Of a DNA stretch of 64,000 nt, positions 29,796-41,319 are shown in pieces. The first letter of the stretch is position 1; each line of letters starts with the position of its first letter. Both the position numbers and the translations under genes were made by a program. Location: the NCBI GenBank assembly GCA_001549895.1, contig AP014719.1:2108001-2172000 (forward strand), given 5' to 3'. Origin of the DNA: Arthrobacter sp. Hiyo8 (lineage in GTDB: Bacteria > Actinomycetota > Actinomycetes > Actinomycetales > Micrococcaceae). Under the pieces are notes generated by a model. That model did not search any database and was not told the DNA's origin. It saw only the letters and a program-made list of their open reading frames with translations.

Positions 29796-30362
29796 ATGTC
29801 CGACACCGCAGGTCGCAAGTTGTTTCAGCATTCAGGAACGGCGCTGATCTTCCGGGGAGCTTTGGCCCTTCTCTTGGCCTTCCTGGTCGCTTCCCTGCCG
29901 GTCGCCACGGTGTTTGCCCTCGTCTACGTGTTTGGCGTGTACGCCATGACCGACGGGCTCACCAACATGGCCCACTACTTCTACGATCCTGCACGGCACT
30001 CCCGCTGGAGCCTGATCGGCGGCTTCATCTCGGTCGCGACCGGCATCGTTGCCGTTTCGTGGCCGGGAATTACCGCCGCGGCACTAGGCGTCCTCATAGG
30101 AGCATGGGCCTTGGTCCTCGGGGTTTCGCAGATCATCCTTGCCATGGACACCAGGACGACGGTCAGGGCTTGGTGGATTTGGATGTTGACGGCGTTGGTC
30201 ACAACTTTGTTTGGGCTCTTTGTGCTGGTCAATCCGGGCGCGGGATTCCTGGGCGTAGTGGCACTCCTCGCGACATACTCCGCGGTCAGCGGCGTTTTGT
30301 TGATCGCCTCCGGCATCAAGCTCCGCAGGCGCGCCTCCTCTTCGGTAATGCTCGCCCATTAG
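29796..30362 (+). CDS. HdeD/DUF308-family membrane protein
   Basis: 188 residues, frame intact, with six hydrophobic segments of 17-22 residues in two triple repeats: LIFRGALALLLAFLVASLPVA, VFALVYVFGVYAM, LIGGFISVATGIVAVSWPG, ALGVLIGAWALVLGVSQI, WWIWMLTALVTTLFGLFVLV and FLGVVALLATYSAVSGVLL. This is the DUF308 (HdeD) pattern; a role in acid or stress resistance is known for the E. coli relative only. Followed 57 nt later by the exonuclease gene. Confidence 0.87.
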   Translation: MSDTAGRKLFQHSGTALIFRGALALLLAFLVASLPVATVFALVYVFGVYAMTDGLTNMAHYFYDPARHSRWSLIGGFISVATGIVAVSWPGITAAALGVLIGAWALVLGVSQIILAMDTRTTVRAWWIWMLTALVTTLFGLFVLVNPGAGFLGVVALLATYSAVSGVLLIASGIKLRRRASSSVMLAH

Positions 30363-30419
30363 GCTTGCGGCAGCAATCTGCTGCGAGGGGATGCGCAAGG
30401 TCCCAAGTTCGGTAAGTTA

Positions 30420-31232
30420 GTGGCTGTGAAGATAGCTACCTGGAATGTAAATTCGCTCCGCGCACGTGCCGACCGCGTCGAGGCCTGGCTGCAGCGCAGT
30501 GACTGCGACGTCCTCGCCATGCAGGAAACCAAGTGCAAGGACGACAACTTCCCGTGGGAGCTCTTCGAGCGCATGGGCTACGAGGTTGCCCACTTCGGCC
30601 TGAGCCAATGGAACGGCGTTGCGATCGCCTCGCGCGTAGGGCTCGACGACGTCGAACGCACCTTTGTTGACCAGCCCGCCTTCGGAAAAGCCGGCAAGGA
30701 TCCTGTCCAGGAAGCCCGTGCGATTGCCGCAACGTGTGGCGGCGTACGGGTGTGGAGCCTGTACGTTCCGAACGGCCGTTCCCTGGACGACGAACACATG
30801 CCGTACAAGCTCAAGTGGCTGGACACCCTGAAGGGCCACGCCGCCGGCTGGATCACGGAGAACCCCGAGACCCAGGTGGCGCTCATGGGCGACTGGAACA
30901 TCGCGCCGCTTGACGAGGATGTCTGGGACATCGATTACTTCAGGGCGAACGCACTCACCCACGTCAGCGAACCCGAGCGCGAGGCCTTCCGGGCGTTCGA
31001 AACGGCCGGTTTCACCGACGTCGCCCGCGCCTACACACCAGGTCCCGGCGTCTACACCTACTGGGACTACACACAGCTGCGGTTCCCCAAGAAGGAGGGC
31101 ATGCGCATCGACTTCGTCATGGCCTCCCCCGCGCTGGCCGCCCGCGTCACCGGGGCGTCGATCGACCGCGAGGAACGCAAGGGCAAGGGCGCCTCGGACC
31201 ACGCTCCCGTGATCGTGGAGCTTACGGACTGA
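30420..31232 (+). CDS. xth: Exodeoxyribonuclease III
   Basis: AP endonuclease and 3'-5' exonuclease for base-excision repair. 270 residues, frame intact, exonuclease-endonuclease-phosphatase fold: KIATWNVNSLRARADRVEAWL, MQETKCKDDNFP (metal Glu), SLYVPNGRSLDD, GDWNIAPLDEDVWD (catalytic Asp and Asn) and the terminal GASDHAPVIVEL (His). GTG at 30420 or GTG at 30426 is the start; homologues begin with a short VKIATW, so 30426 is possible. Confidence 0.94.
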   Translation: MAVKIATWNVNSLRARADRVEAWLQRSDCDVLAMQETKCKDDNFPWELFERMGYEVAHFGLSQWNGVAIASRVGLDDVERTFVDQPAFGKAGKDPVQEARAIAATCGGVRVWSLYVPNGRSLDDEHMPYKLKWLDTLKGHAAGWITENPETQVALMGDWNIAPLDEDVWDIDYFRANALTHVSEPEREAFRAFETAGFTDVARAYTPGPGVYTYWDYTQLRFPKKEGMRIDFVMASPALAARVTGASIDREERKGKGASDHAPVIVELTD

Positions 31233-31263
31233 GTAGCAACAATGACGGAGGAGGCGGCCCGCG

Positions 31264-32131
31264 ATGAGCGGAAAGCTATACGGGAGCCAGGCAGGACTGC
31301 CCTTCTCTTCAGCGTTGCGCGTCTACGAACCGCTCGAAGCGTTCCCCGAAGACCAGCGGCAGCAGCTCGTGGCGAGCGGTACCCGCAGCGGCTCGCGGGC
31401 CGCCGTCGAAAATGCCGAGCTGCTCGCTTCCCTCGGACGGGTCACCCGCAAGGCGGGGACCCCTTCCCCACCGGGAGCACCGATCTGGTCCGCATCACAC
31501 GGGTTCCTTCCGGAGACCGGAACGATCCCGACGCCGGGCGGCTGCTTTACTGCCCCAGCCAGCTGGTCATCCGGGCAGGATTGGCGGCCAACGCCCTCAT
31601 GGAAGGTATCCACGGACCGCTCGCGGACCTGCTCATCCCCGTGGACCAGCGCGACCGGCACCAGGCTCGCATCGACCGCATCAACGCCAGTCATGACGCG
31701 AAGCGGGTGCACACGCGGGCCTCCACGTGGGGGATCCCCTTCAGCTGGTTCTCGCTGTTCCAGGAATCGGACCGCAAGGATGTCGTGGAGTCCGGCGGCC
31801 GCATCCTGACGGTCAGGGTCTGGGCCTCACTGACCGATGCTCTGGACCGGGCACGCTTCGCAGTAGCCAACCTCGCCCTTGCAGCCCCGGACCTGGACAT
31901 GCTGGACGACCTCACCCAGCTCACCGAATGGCTCGAGTTGTTCCATGTGCAGTCAATGGTCGAGCTGGACTACGGTGCAGTGGCGGACAAGGTGTACCCG
32001 GACGAGTCGCCCATGGACGTCAGGCTCGGCATCGAATGCCTGGCCGAGGGGACATGACGGGAGCGGCCGCGGCGTATCGCAGGCTGGCTTCCCGCTGGAT
32101 CCCCATCAGGCAGTTGGCCCGGGCTTCCTAG
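31264..32131 (+). CDS. Conserved actinobacterial protein of unknown function, frame broken twice
   Basis: Not assigned to a function. Product of about 288 residues starting MSGKLYGSQAGLPFSSALRVYEPLEAFPEDQ, with LVRITRVPSGDRNDPDAGRLLYCPSQLVIRAGLAAN in the middle and a C-terminal helix pair (RARFAVANLALAAPDLDMLDDLTQLTEWLELFHVQSM). It is soluble, without signal or membrane segment. Frame changes near 31460 and 32055 each equal one missing base. The C-terminus (ASRWIPIRQLARAS) ends 4 nt inside the 3' end of the convergent LacI gene. Follows xth by 31 nt. Confidence 0.6.
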
Positions 32132-33199
32132 CTCCTGGGGCTCCTAGCTTTTGGGGCGCGGCGGGCGGTGGTTTCCCGCACGATCAGCCGGTGGGCTGCT
32201 TTCATTGACCGCACGGAACCTGTGGCCCCGGCCAATTCGTCCAACAGCATGCGCGTGCCCAATTGGCCTTGTTCCACGGGGTCCTGGGCTACGGTTGTCA
32301 GCCCCATGGCCTCGGCGAATTCATGGTTGTCGATGCCGATGATGGACAATTCTTCCGGTACACGGACGCCACGACGGCGTGCCTGCAACATGGCCCCATG
32401 GCCATTTCATCTGAGGCACAGAAGATCGCTGTCGGCTTGGGTCCAGGTTTGCTCCAGAGCTCGTCGAAGGCTTCCTGGCCACTGCCCACAGTGAAGTTTC
32501 CGAAGATGTCCCATTCTGGCGGCATCGAGAAGCCCGCGCTCGTCATGGCATCCGTGAAGCCGTCAACGCGCAGCCGCGGCACGGTGAAGTTCAGGTCGGA
32601 ATCGTCCTGGCCGTGGAGCAGCGCGATCTCCCGATGCCCGAGGTTCAACAGATGCATGGTGGCTTCCACCGAGGCGGCGTAATCGTCGATGCCGATGCTG
32701 GGGCAATCCTCCACTGGACCGCCGACAATGACCAAGGGGATTTCGATCCTTTGGAGATCGGCAATTTCCTCAGGCGTCAGGGACATACAAAGGACCAGGA
32801 GCGCATCGATCTGCTTGTAGACCATCGTCTTGCTGAAGAGCCGTTCCCGCGCTCCGCGCTGGCCGCCCAAGTTGAACAGGGACAGGTTGTAACCGCGGGC
32901 GTGGAGCTCACGGTCCACGCCCTCGATGGCCTTGAAGAAGAACCAACGGTCCACGTAGGGGCCAGGACACCAATCGTCCTGGTACGTCCCGTGGCCAGTC
33001 CCGAAGCAGACGACGACGCCACATACCCAAGTTCTCCCGCGACCCTGAGGATCTTCTCCCGGGTAGCAGGAGATACCCGGGGAAGGCCGCGCACTGCGCG
33101 GGAAACGGTGGCGGTGGAAACGCCAGCGGCCTGTGCGACATCCTCAATGCTGGCTCCTGCGTGGCCGCCACGCTGGGACCGTTCACTCGTTTTCGCCAC
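32128..33199 (-). CDS. LacI-family regulator of the second sugar operon, frame broken twice
   Basis: HTH at the N-terminus (IEDVAQAAGVSTATVSRAVRGLPRVSP), then the effector domain with TRTIGVLAPTWTV, LVIVGGPVEDCPSIGIDDYAASVEATMHLLNLGHREIALL and LSIIGIDNHEFAEAMGLTTV. Frame changes near 32945 and 32385 each equal one missing base; restored length about 357. It is the last gene downstream of the second binding protein/permease operon, 118 bp past the small membrane protein gene, and an operator of LacI type lies at the operon head (36932-36945). Confidence 0.86.
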
Positions 33200-33317
33200 T
33201 CAAGCCCCCTCAAGGAATCCGTGCGGAAGCCGGGGTTCCTTCCCAGACGGCAGATAACCAGCGTATTCCGCCTGGCTGTCCTCCGCCGATTCCGCGACAC
33301 TTATTTCGGCTCGCTGC

Positions 33318-33590
33318 TCACGTGATGCGCCTGGATGTCCGTGCCGGGAGCCGCCGGCGAAGCCGAAGCATCCCCCACAAGGCCAGCAGCACTGCCAGGA
33401 GGCCCAGGGCCCAGCCCAGTGCGGGCTGGGCCGTGAGTTCGGCGGCCACAGTGATGACCAGCAGGACCAAGGCCCAGAAGCCGAGAAAACCTATCACGAG
33501 GTCGAAATCTTCCGCCGATTTCACTCGCGAGTGCTGCTCCTTGGCCGGGCCGCCGATGGACGGCCCGGCCGAATCGGGAGTTTGCGTCAT
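33318..33590 (-). CDS. Small membrane protein at the end of the sugar ABC operon
   Basis: 90 residues, frame intact, not recognised. Two hydrophobic segments (VIGFLGFWALVLLVITVAA and ALGWALGLLAVLLALWGML) separated by a short loop, a polar N-terminus and a basic tail (RLRRRLPARTSRR), so both ends are likely cytoplasmic. Its ATG overlaps the stop of the MalG-type permease (ATGA), so it is translated with the transporter; function unknown. Confidence 0.7.
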   Translation of the reverse strand: MTQTPDSAGPSIGGPAKEQHSRVKSAEDFDLVIGFLGFWALVLLVITVAAELTAQPALGWALGLLAVLLALWGMLRLRRRLPARTSRRIT

Positions 33591-34462
33591 TTGACGGCGC
33601 CGGCTGTCAGGCCCGCCACGATCTTGCGCTGGAAGACCAGCACAAGGATCACCAGCGGAATCGTCACAACCGTTCCGGCTGCCATGACGGCGGTGTACGG
33701 CTCCTGGTGGGCCTGGGCACCGGCGAAGTAGGCGATAGCGACCGTGACGGTCTTCGTCTGGTCATTGGACAGCTGGCTCGCGATGAGGAACTCGTTCCAC
33801 GAAGCGATGAACGCCAGGATGGCGGTGGTGAAAACAGCCGGCGCAGCGAGCGGCATGATCACCTTGCGGAATGCCTGGCCTTGCGTGCAGCCATCAATCC
33901 GGGCTGATTCCTCCAGCTCCCACGGCATTTCCCGGAAGAAGGACGTCAGGGTGTAAACCGTCAGGGGGAGAACAAACGAGATGTTCGGAATGATCAGCGC
34001 CTGATATGTGCCGTACCAGCCGATGTTCGTGAACAGCTGGAACAACGGAGTCACCAAGGCCACACCCGGGAACATCGAGGCCCCGAGGACAAAGCCGAGG
34101 ACCAGGAACTTGAAGCGGAATTCAAGCCTGGACAAGGCATATGCCGCGAAAACCCCGAAAAGCAGGGCGACAACGGTGGTTACCCCTGCCACGAAGAGCG
34201 AGTTCAACAGGTTCCGGCCGAAGTGGTTGCCCAGGCTTTCGGAGAACACCGTGTTGAAGTTGTCCCAGGTGACGTGGGTGAAGAAAGGCGTCGAATCGAA
34301 GGTATATCCAACGTCGCGGAACGCGGTCACGATCATCCAGTAAAAGGGAATCAGGCACCAGATGAAGATGAGCCCTGCGCTGATGTACGTGCGCCCGCTC
34401 GCCCAGCGTTCCCGCCGTCGGGCAGCTGTCTTAGGCGCGGAGTCAATGCTCACGGCGGTCAT
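33587..34462 (-). CDS. Carbohydrate ABC transporter permease (MalG type)
   Basis: 291 residues, frame intact. Six hydrophobic segments; EAA loop ELEESARIDGCTQGQAFRKVIMPL near residues 185-208; C-terminus IVAGLTAGAVK. MalG-type half of a CUT1 importer. Start ATG overlaps the stop of the partner permease (ATGA). The adjacent alpha-glucosidase suggests an alpha-glucoside such as maltose, trehalose or sucrose as ligand (inference). Confidence 0.92.
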   Translation of the reverse strand: MTAVSIDSAPKTAARRRERWASGRTYISAGLIFIWCLIPFYWMIVTAFRDVGYTFDSTPFFTHVTWDNFNTVFSESLGNHFGRNLLNSLFVAGVTTVVALLFGVFAAYALSRLEFRFKFLVLGFVLGASMFPGVALVTPLFQLFTNIGWYGTYQALIIPNISFVLPLTVYTLTSFFREMPWELEESARIDGCTQGQAFRKVIMPLAAPAVFTTAILAFIASWNEFLIASQLSNDQTKTVTVAIAYFAGAQAHQEPYTAVMAAGTVVTIPLVILVLVFQRKIVAGLTAGAVK

Positions 34463-35480
34463 TTGTCCTGCCCCTTGGTGGTCTTGGGTGTGGCTGAGGC
34501 GACTGCGTTGGCTCCCAGGAAACGAACGAAGATGAACGCAACGAGGAAGATGATCAAGAACGTGATAGTTGACAACGCCGCTGCTGAGTTGAATCCCTGA
34601 CGGATCTGGTCAACAACCAAAATGGACAACGTTGTTGTGCCGTTCGAGCCCTGGGTCATGATGGCCGGGAGGTCATACATGCGCAGTGCGTCAAGGACAC
34701 GGAACAGGACAGCCACCATGAGTGCCGGCTTCACCAGCGGCAGGGTGATCTGGGTGAAGCGCTGCCAAGCCGAGGCGCCGTCCACCTTCGCGGCTTCGTA
34801 CACTTCGGCCGGGATGATCTGCAGGCCAGCCAAGATCAGCAGGGCCATGAACGGCGTCGTCTTCCAAACGTCTGAAATGATGATCGCCCAGCGGGCCGGC
34901 CATTCGCTGCCTGTCCACAGGATTGCGGTACCAAAGAGCTTGTTGGCGATTCCGTCGAAAGCGAAGATGAAGAACCACAGTTTCGCGGTCACGGCCGTTG
35001 GAATGGCCCACGGAACCAGGACTGCAGCACGAAGGGCGCTGCGGCCGCGGAACGTCCGGGCCATGATGACGGCCATCCAGAACCCGAGGACAGTCTCCAG
35101 GACAACGGTGACCGCCGTGAAGAAGAACGTCGTTCCGACCGCGCTCCAGAATTGGGCGCCGAGGGTGCCAGGAGCACAGGCAGCAGAGCCACATTGCTGG
35201 GCCAACCAGTGGACAAAGTTATCGAAGCCCGCGGGTCCGCCCTGGACGAAGACCTTGGTGACCGGGTCAAGGCCCTGGTCCTTCTGGAACGCCATGATAA
35301 TCGCGTTGACCACCGGGTACACGATGACAACGGCAAGCAATACCAGGGCGGGGGAAATCAACCAGAACGCCCAGCGGCCTTGAGACGTGGCCGCCCGGTC
35401 CTGTCCTACTTCTTTTTGAACTTTTTTGGTTTTGGGCTTGGTGTCTCTGGCGCCCGCTTAGGTTGCGCAAGGGTGGACAT
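34459..35480 (-). CDS. Carbohydrate ABC transporter permease (MalF type), frame broken once
   Basis: MalF-type partner. ATG at 35478-35480 with GGAGGG upstream gives MSTLAQPKRAPETPSPKP; one base is missing in the A-rich stretch near 35415, after which VGQDRAATSQGRWAFW leads into the first helix PALVLLAVVIVYPVVNAII. EAA loop EVYEAAKVDGASAWQRFTQITLPLV. An extra periplasmic loop with three Cys (CGSAACAPG) is unusual and might form a disulfide. About 340 residues. No ATPase gene nearby. Confidence 0.9.
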
Positions 35481-35564
35481 TTCCCTCCTTCCGGAAATTG
35501 ATGGCGTGCCCCCGGGCGGCAGTACGCGTAAAGCGCCGGCCGCCCGGGTTCACTGGAGGTGTCG

Positions 35565-36844
35565 CTATTGGCTGGCCGAGTTGATGGCCGTGTCCATATC
35601 CGTCATTGCTTGATCGACGGACTTGTCACCCTTGATGGCAGCGTAGGCGTTGTCCTGGATGGCTTTGGTGACAGCCGGGTAGAACGGCGTGACCGGGCGC
35701 GGCACGGCATTCGAGATCGAGGTCTTCAGCACCGGAAGGTACGGCAGCTGCTGGACCAGGGTCGGGTCGTCGTACAAGGAAGCGAGCACCGGGGCCAGCG
35801 AGCCCTGCGTTGCGTAGAACTTTTCAGTCTCTTCACTTGTCATGAAGGTCAGGAAGTCCTTGGCCGTTGCCTTGTGCGCCGAGTAGACGCTGACGGCGAG
35901 GTTGTGTCCACCGAGGGAAGAGGCGCCGGGGCCGCTCTTACCCGGGAGCGGAGCCATGCCGAAGGTGTCCTTCACCTTGGACGAACCGTCCGTCTTGGCG
36001 AGGTTGTAGACGTAGGCCAGTTGCGCAGGAAGAGGAGCTTGCCGTCTTCGAAGGACTGCCGGCCCTGTTCTTCCTGGTAGGTCACGCCCTGCGTGGGGAT
36101 GTTTCCGCTCTTGTAGGCGGTGACCAGGTTGTTGAGGCCGGCCTTCGCCGCCGCCGAGGTCACGGTGGACTTGCCGTCGTCGCCAACGATCGTGCCGCCG
36201 GCCGAGTTGATGGCTTCAGCCGCGTTCACGGTGAGGCCTTCATACTTGGCGAACTGTCCTGCGTAGCAGTCGATGCCGTTCGACTTCGCGATGGAGCACA
36301 TGCTCATCATCTCGTCCCAGGTCTTGGGCGGGGTGGGCACCAGGTCCTTGCGGTAGTAGAGGATGCCGCCGTCCGAGGTCTGGGGTGCCGCGAAGAGCGT
36401 GTTGTTGTAGGTCGCCGTCTTGACCGTGGCGGGCAGCATCTTTGAGGTATCGATGCTCATCTTGTCCGTGAGCGGCTGCAGCCAACCCTTCGCTGCAAAC
36501 TCGGCGGTCCAGATGACGTCCACGTCAACGACGTCGTAATTGACGTTCTTTGCCTGGAAGTTCTGGACCAAATCGTCGTGTTGCTGGTCCGCCTGGTCGG
36601 ACTGCTCCTTGAAAGTGACCTTCTGGTCCGGGTGCGCCGCATTCCACTTATCGACGAGCGGGCGGACAACGTTGCTGTTGTCTTTGCCCTGGACGTAGGT
36701 GATTGGACCGCGTCCGTCGAGGTTCGCTGCGGCATCTCCGCCGCTTGAGGCTGTGCCGCCGCCACCGCCGCCACCACAGGCGGACAGGGACATGGCTAGC
36801 ACGCCGGCAACAGCGGCCGGCAAAAGGTACTTGCGTGTGTTCAT
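35565..36844 (-). CDS. Sugar-binding lipoprotein of the second ABC importer, frame broken once
   Basis: Extracellular solute-binding protein, family 1. Signal ends at the lipobox MSLSACGGG and a Gly-rich linker; mature part has DGRGPITYVQGKDNSN, HPDQKVTFKEQSDQADQQHDDLVQNF, DVVDVDVIWTAEFAAKGWLQPLTD and GGILYYRKDLVPTPPKTWDEMM, the pattern of maltose/trehalose-type binding proteins. One base is missing near 36010 (after LLFLRNWP). About 426 residues. Head of the operon, divergent from the alpha-glucosidase. Confidence 0.9.
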
Positions 36845-36893
36845 GCTGGGAACTCCTCAGTGAGTGGACCAGGTATTTCCGCTGTGCGGTTGA

Positions 36894-38827
<1,934 letters not shown>

Positions 38828-38836
38828 GGCCTCTTC

Positions 38837-38927
38837 CCTTCCTGACCTTCTTTGTCACGGAAACGGGGCCGACACGCAGCAAGTTCTGCGTGTCGGCCCG
38901 TTCTCTAACCAAAGAAGGTCAGGAAGG
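38837..38927. terminator. Nested hairpins, bidirectional terminator
   Basis: Outer perfect 17-bp arms 38837-38853 and 38911-38927 enclose an inner perfect 14-bp stem 38866-38879 / 38886-38899 with a 6-nt loop. It sits exactly between the alpha-glucosidase stop and the stop of the convergent helical-repeat protein. Symmetry suits termination from both sides; the outer arms also could form a cruciform. Confidence 0.8.
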
Positions 38928-38946
38928 CGTCGCCTTGGCGTGGAGC

Positions 38947-39252
38947 CTACTTGCCGCCCTTGAAGAAACCGGCGATTTTCGAGCCGAGGCCCTTGGCGTT
39001 CTCAGCCACGTCGCCCACGATTTCCTTGGCGTTCCCGGCAACATCCCCCGCGAGGTCCTTGGCCTTCTCAGCCACGTCACCCGACAGGAACTCCTTGACG
39101 TGCTCCGCGGCGTCACCGGCAAATTCCTTGACGTGCTCCGCGGCGTCACCTGCAAATTCCTTGACGTGCTCCGCGGCGTCACCTGCGACGTGCTTGGCCT
39201 GTTCAGCCGCGGCTTCGGCGCTTTGCTTGATGTTGTTGACTTCTTCGCTCAT
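38947..39252 (-). CDS. Small helical protein with 11-residue repeats (LEA/apolipoprotein-like)
   Basis: 101 residues, frame intact, ATG 39252 (MSEEVNNIKQSAEAAAEQ). The body is a series of 11-residue units of the form AxHVKEFAGDA (two exact AGDAAEHVKEF copies plus related ones such as AEKAKDLAGDV), predicted to give one long amphipathic helix, ending in GSKIAGFFKGGK. No Cys, no Trp, no signal peptide. Such 11-mer repeat proteins include LEA-like stress proteins and membrane-surface helices; a desiccation or envelope role is inferred from this and from the adjacent Asp23/AmaP operon. Confidence 0.75.
   Translation of the reverse strand: MSEEVNNIKQSAEAAAEQAKHVAGDAAEHVKEFAGDAAEHVKEFAGDAAEHVKEFLSGDVAEKAKDLAGDVAGNAKEIVGDVAENAKGLGSKIAGFFKGGK
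39086..39184. repeat. Tandem 33-bp repeat inside the helical-repeat gene
   Basis: Three 33-bp units (39086-39118, 39119-39151, 39152-39184). The last two are identical; the first differs at its 5' end. Each encodes one 11-residue helical unit, so copy number can change by slippage without breaking the frame. Confidence 0.9.
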
Positions 39253-39451
39253 GGTTTTCTCCTTGTTCCTGGCCCAAGTGTTTTGGTCCATCGGCTTGAC
39301 TACGGACCCAAGGTCCGGTGCCGGCCGGGCAAGCCCAACCAAAGGGAAGAGTTCCCCCTACCCTTCAAACTATGGCCCTACAGATACCTCTGCAACGCAA
39401 AACGCCTGCGAGGTAACATAGCCATCCGATTAACAACGGTTGCGTGTCAGT

Positions 39452-40063
39452 TCAACGAACGCGCTCGGCCTTGCTGAACCTGGTCCGTGCGCCGGCCCCG
39501 ATATGGATCAAGACGGGAGTCCGGCGTCCCACCACAATGTCCAGCGCCTCCACGAGCCGGGAGACATCCGCGGCGAGTGCGTGCGGGGAAACGCCTTGAC
39601 GGGGCTGGACCCTGACCCGGAGCCCGGGACGACCGTTGACCTCGTAGGTTGCCACCGTCACGCCCGCAAGATCCGTACGTTCCGCAAGGGCCGCCTTGAG
39701 CGCCTGCTCGGCAAGGTTCCCGCCGATGTTGACGTCCCCGGCAGTCTGAGCGTCGTCGTACTCCGACACGATGAGGTTGGCGCGGCCCTTGCCTTGCTGC
39801 GACACCCAGGACACCATGAGCACGATCAGCACAACAAGCACCGCAGCTGCGGCGACCCAAAGCCAGCTTTCCTCACGCCCTGGAATGCGGGTCTGCTCAG
39901 AGAGGTACTTGGCGTGTTCCCAGAGCCCGGTGGACCAGCTTTGCCACCAACTTCCGACGGCGGGGACAGTGGCGAGCAGTATCAGGAGAATGCCGATGGC
40001 CAATAGTTTCAGGCCAAGGATGCCGATCAGGATGCGGTTGAGGGCGTGCGGAGTACCGTTCAT
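39452..40063 (-). CDS. amaP: AmaP-like alkaline-shock membrane anchor
   Basis: 203 residues, frame intact. Two hydrophobic segments near residues 10-30 (IGILGLKLLAIGILLILLATV) and 60-80 (WLWVAAAAVLVVLIVLMVSW), then a soluble domain related to Asp23 (NLAEQALKAALAERTDLAGVTVATYEVNGRPGLRVRVQPRQG). This is the layout of AmaP, which anchors Asp23 at the membrane in Staphylococcus. Last gene of the five-gene envelope-stress operon; 7 nt after the DUF6286 gene. Confidence 0.82.
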   Translation of the reverse strand: MNGTPHALNRILIGILGLKLLAIGILLILLATVPAVGSWWQSWSTGLWEHAKYLSEQTRIPGREESWLWVAAAAVLVVLIVLMVSWVSQQGKGRANLIVSEYDDAQTAGDVNIGGNLAEQALKAALAERTDLAGVTVATYEVNGRPGLRVRVQPRQGVSPHALAADVSRLVEALDIVVGRRTPVLIHIGAGARTRFSKAERVR

Positions 40064-40070
40064 GCCCCGA

Positions 40071-40751
40071 TCACCCGGAAGCGGCGACATTGACCCGGAC
40101 TGAAGGCATGGGCGAAGGGGCCATCCTTTGAAGTTCATCCTCGACGGCGGCAAGGATCCGTTCCTCGTGCAACGGCACGCCCGAGGTTGGCCGGACGTTG
40201 ACCACAACCAGCCTCTGCGAAACCACCACCATGACCTGCTCCTGGGTGACGTTCGCTGCCGTCCGGGCGGCCCTGGCCAGCGCCGAAGCGATGACCTCGT
40301 CGTCCACCACCACTCCGGCCCGGGGATCCTCAAGCAAGTGACGGGACTTTCGGCCGGGCAGGACTGCGTTCAAGAAGAACATCAGGCCCACCATGGCCAC
40401 GACCCGCCCAGGGCACCAAGCAGCAAGGGGGAAATCCTCCGGGAAGGGCCGTCAGCCGTTCGGCCGCTGTTTGCGGATCGATGAGCCACGGTGGTTGACC
40501 AATGGCACGCAGCGCGGATTCGAGGAGGGCATAGAGACAGGCCGCGATCACGAGCGCCGCGGCCAGCGCCGCCATTCCAGCGCGGGACGAGCGGGTCTCA
40601 CGCTTGAGGATGCGCTGGAGTCCGACGTCGATCCGGTCGCCGTTGCCTGGGGTCCCGGCGTGTAGACACCGGGGGTGTCGCCTTCGGCCGTCTGAGTCGG
40701 CGCAGTGTCCGGGTGGCTGCGCCGGACGTGCGGGGTCTGGGCGTGGCTCAT
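40071..40751 (-). CDS. DUF6286-type membrane protein of the Asp23 operon, frame broken
   Basis: A Thr/Pro-rich cytoplasmic N-terminus (residues 1-50), then two hydrophobic segments (ALAAALVIAACLYALLESAL and a second around MVGLMFFLNAVLPG) and a soluble C-terminal domain with VVDDEVIASALARAARTAANVTQEQVMVVV and ILAAVEDELQRMAPSPMP. The layout fits DUF6286, found next to Asp23 genes in actinobacteria. Frame changes near 40640 and 40415 (the second probably two missing bases). About 227 residues. Overlaps the upstream gene by 4 nt. Confidence 0.72.
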
Positions 40752-41131
40752 CGGACGCGGACTCCTTCGCTGACGCGTGCGCCGCTGATCCGGATATCCA
40801 CGCGGCTCAAGGTGGAACCGCTGAGCTGGGTGACACGCTCAAGAATGGCCGTCTTGGCAGCTACGGCACGGTCCCAGACCGTTCCACCGTATCCTGCTAC
40901 CCGCAGGGGGTCCCTGAGGACGTCCGTCAGCGAGGGCACACTGATCGGGGCGACAATCGAGAGTGCCAGCAGGCCGTCGTCGTCCGACCATTCGGCGCGA
41001 ACATCCTGCGACGAGACTCCAAGCGCTTCCGCGGCGGCTGCCTGGGCCAAGGTGGTGAGCGCCTGGGTGCTGATTCGGTTGTGGCCAGCCAGATTCACGG
41101 CGGGCTGCACAGCCTCAGCCGTGGAACTCAT
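40748..41131 (-). CDS. Asp23-like envelope-stress protein (short)
   Basis: 127 residues, frame intact. NRISTQALTTLAQAAAAEALGVSSQDVRAEWSDDDGLLALSIVAPI and VWDRAVAAKTAILERVTQLSGSTLSRVDIRIS resemble Asp23/Gls24 domain segments. Overlaps both neighbours by ATGA (DUF2273-like before, DUF6286 after), so it is translated in one coupled series. Confidence 0.75.
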   Translation of the reverse strand: MSSTAEAVQPAVNLAGHNRISTQALTTLAQAAAAEALGVSSQDVRAEWSDDDGLLALSIVAPISVPSLTDVLRDPLRVAGYGGTVWDRAVAAKTAILERVTQLSGSTLSRVDIRISGARVSEGVRVR

Positions 41132-41319
41132 GACGACGAGCGGCGGCCGGTGAGGGCATCCAGCACGCTGCGCAGGTCAAGCTTTCCGTCCGCGGCGCGG
41201 CCCAGAAGTGCACCGATGCCCATGAAGAGAAGCGCGATGATGAAACCCCACAGCCCGAATTGGAAGGCCATGAACGCCACGAAGGCGCCGATCCCGATTC
41301 CGACAACGGTCAAGTTCAC
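41128..41319 (-). CDS. Small DUF2273-like membrane protein
   Basis: 63 residues, frame intact. Two short hydrophobic segments (VVGIGIGAFVAFMAFQFGLWG and FIIALLFMGIGALLG), then RAADGKLDLRSVLDALTGRRSSS. The form and place in an Asp23 operon match DUF2273-type proteins. ATGA overlaps at both ends. Confidence 0.72.
   Translation of the reverse strand: MNLTVVGIGIGAFVAFMAFQFGLWGFIIALLFMGIGALLGRAADGKLDLRSVLDALTGRRSSS

Noticed and set aside
39086..39184. Non-coding minisatellite
   Set aside because: The 33-bp units keep frame and encode regular 11-residue helical units within an intact small gene.
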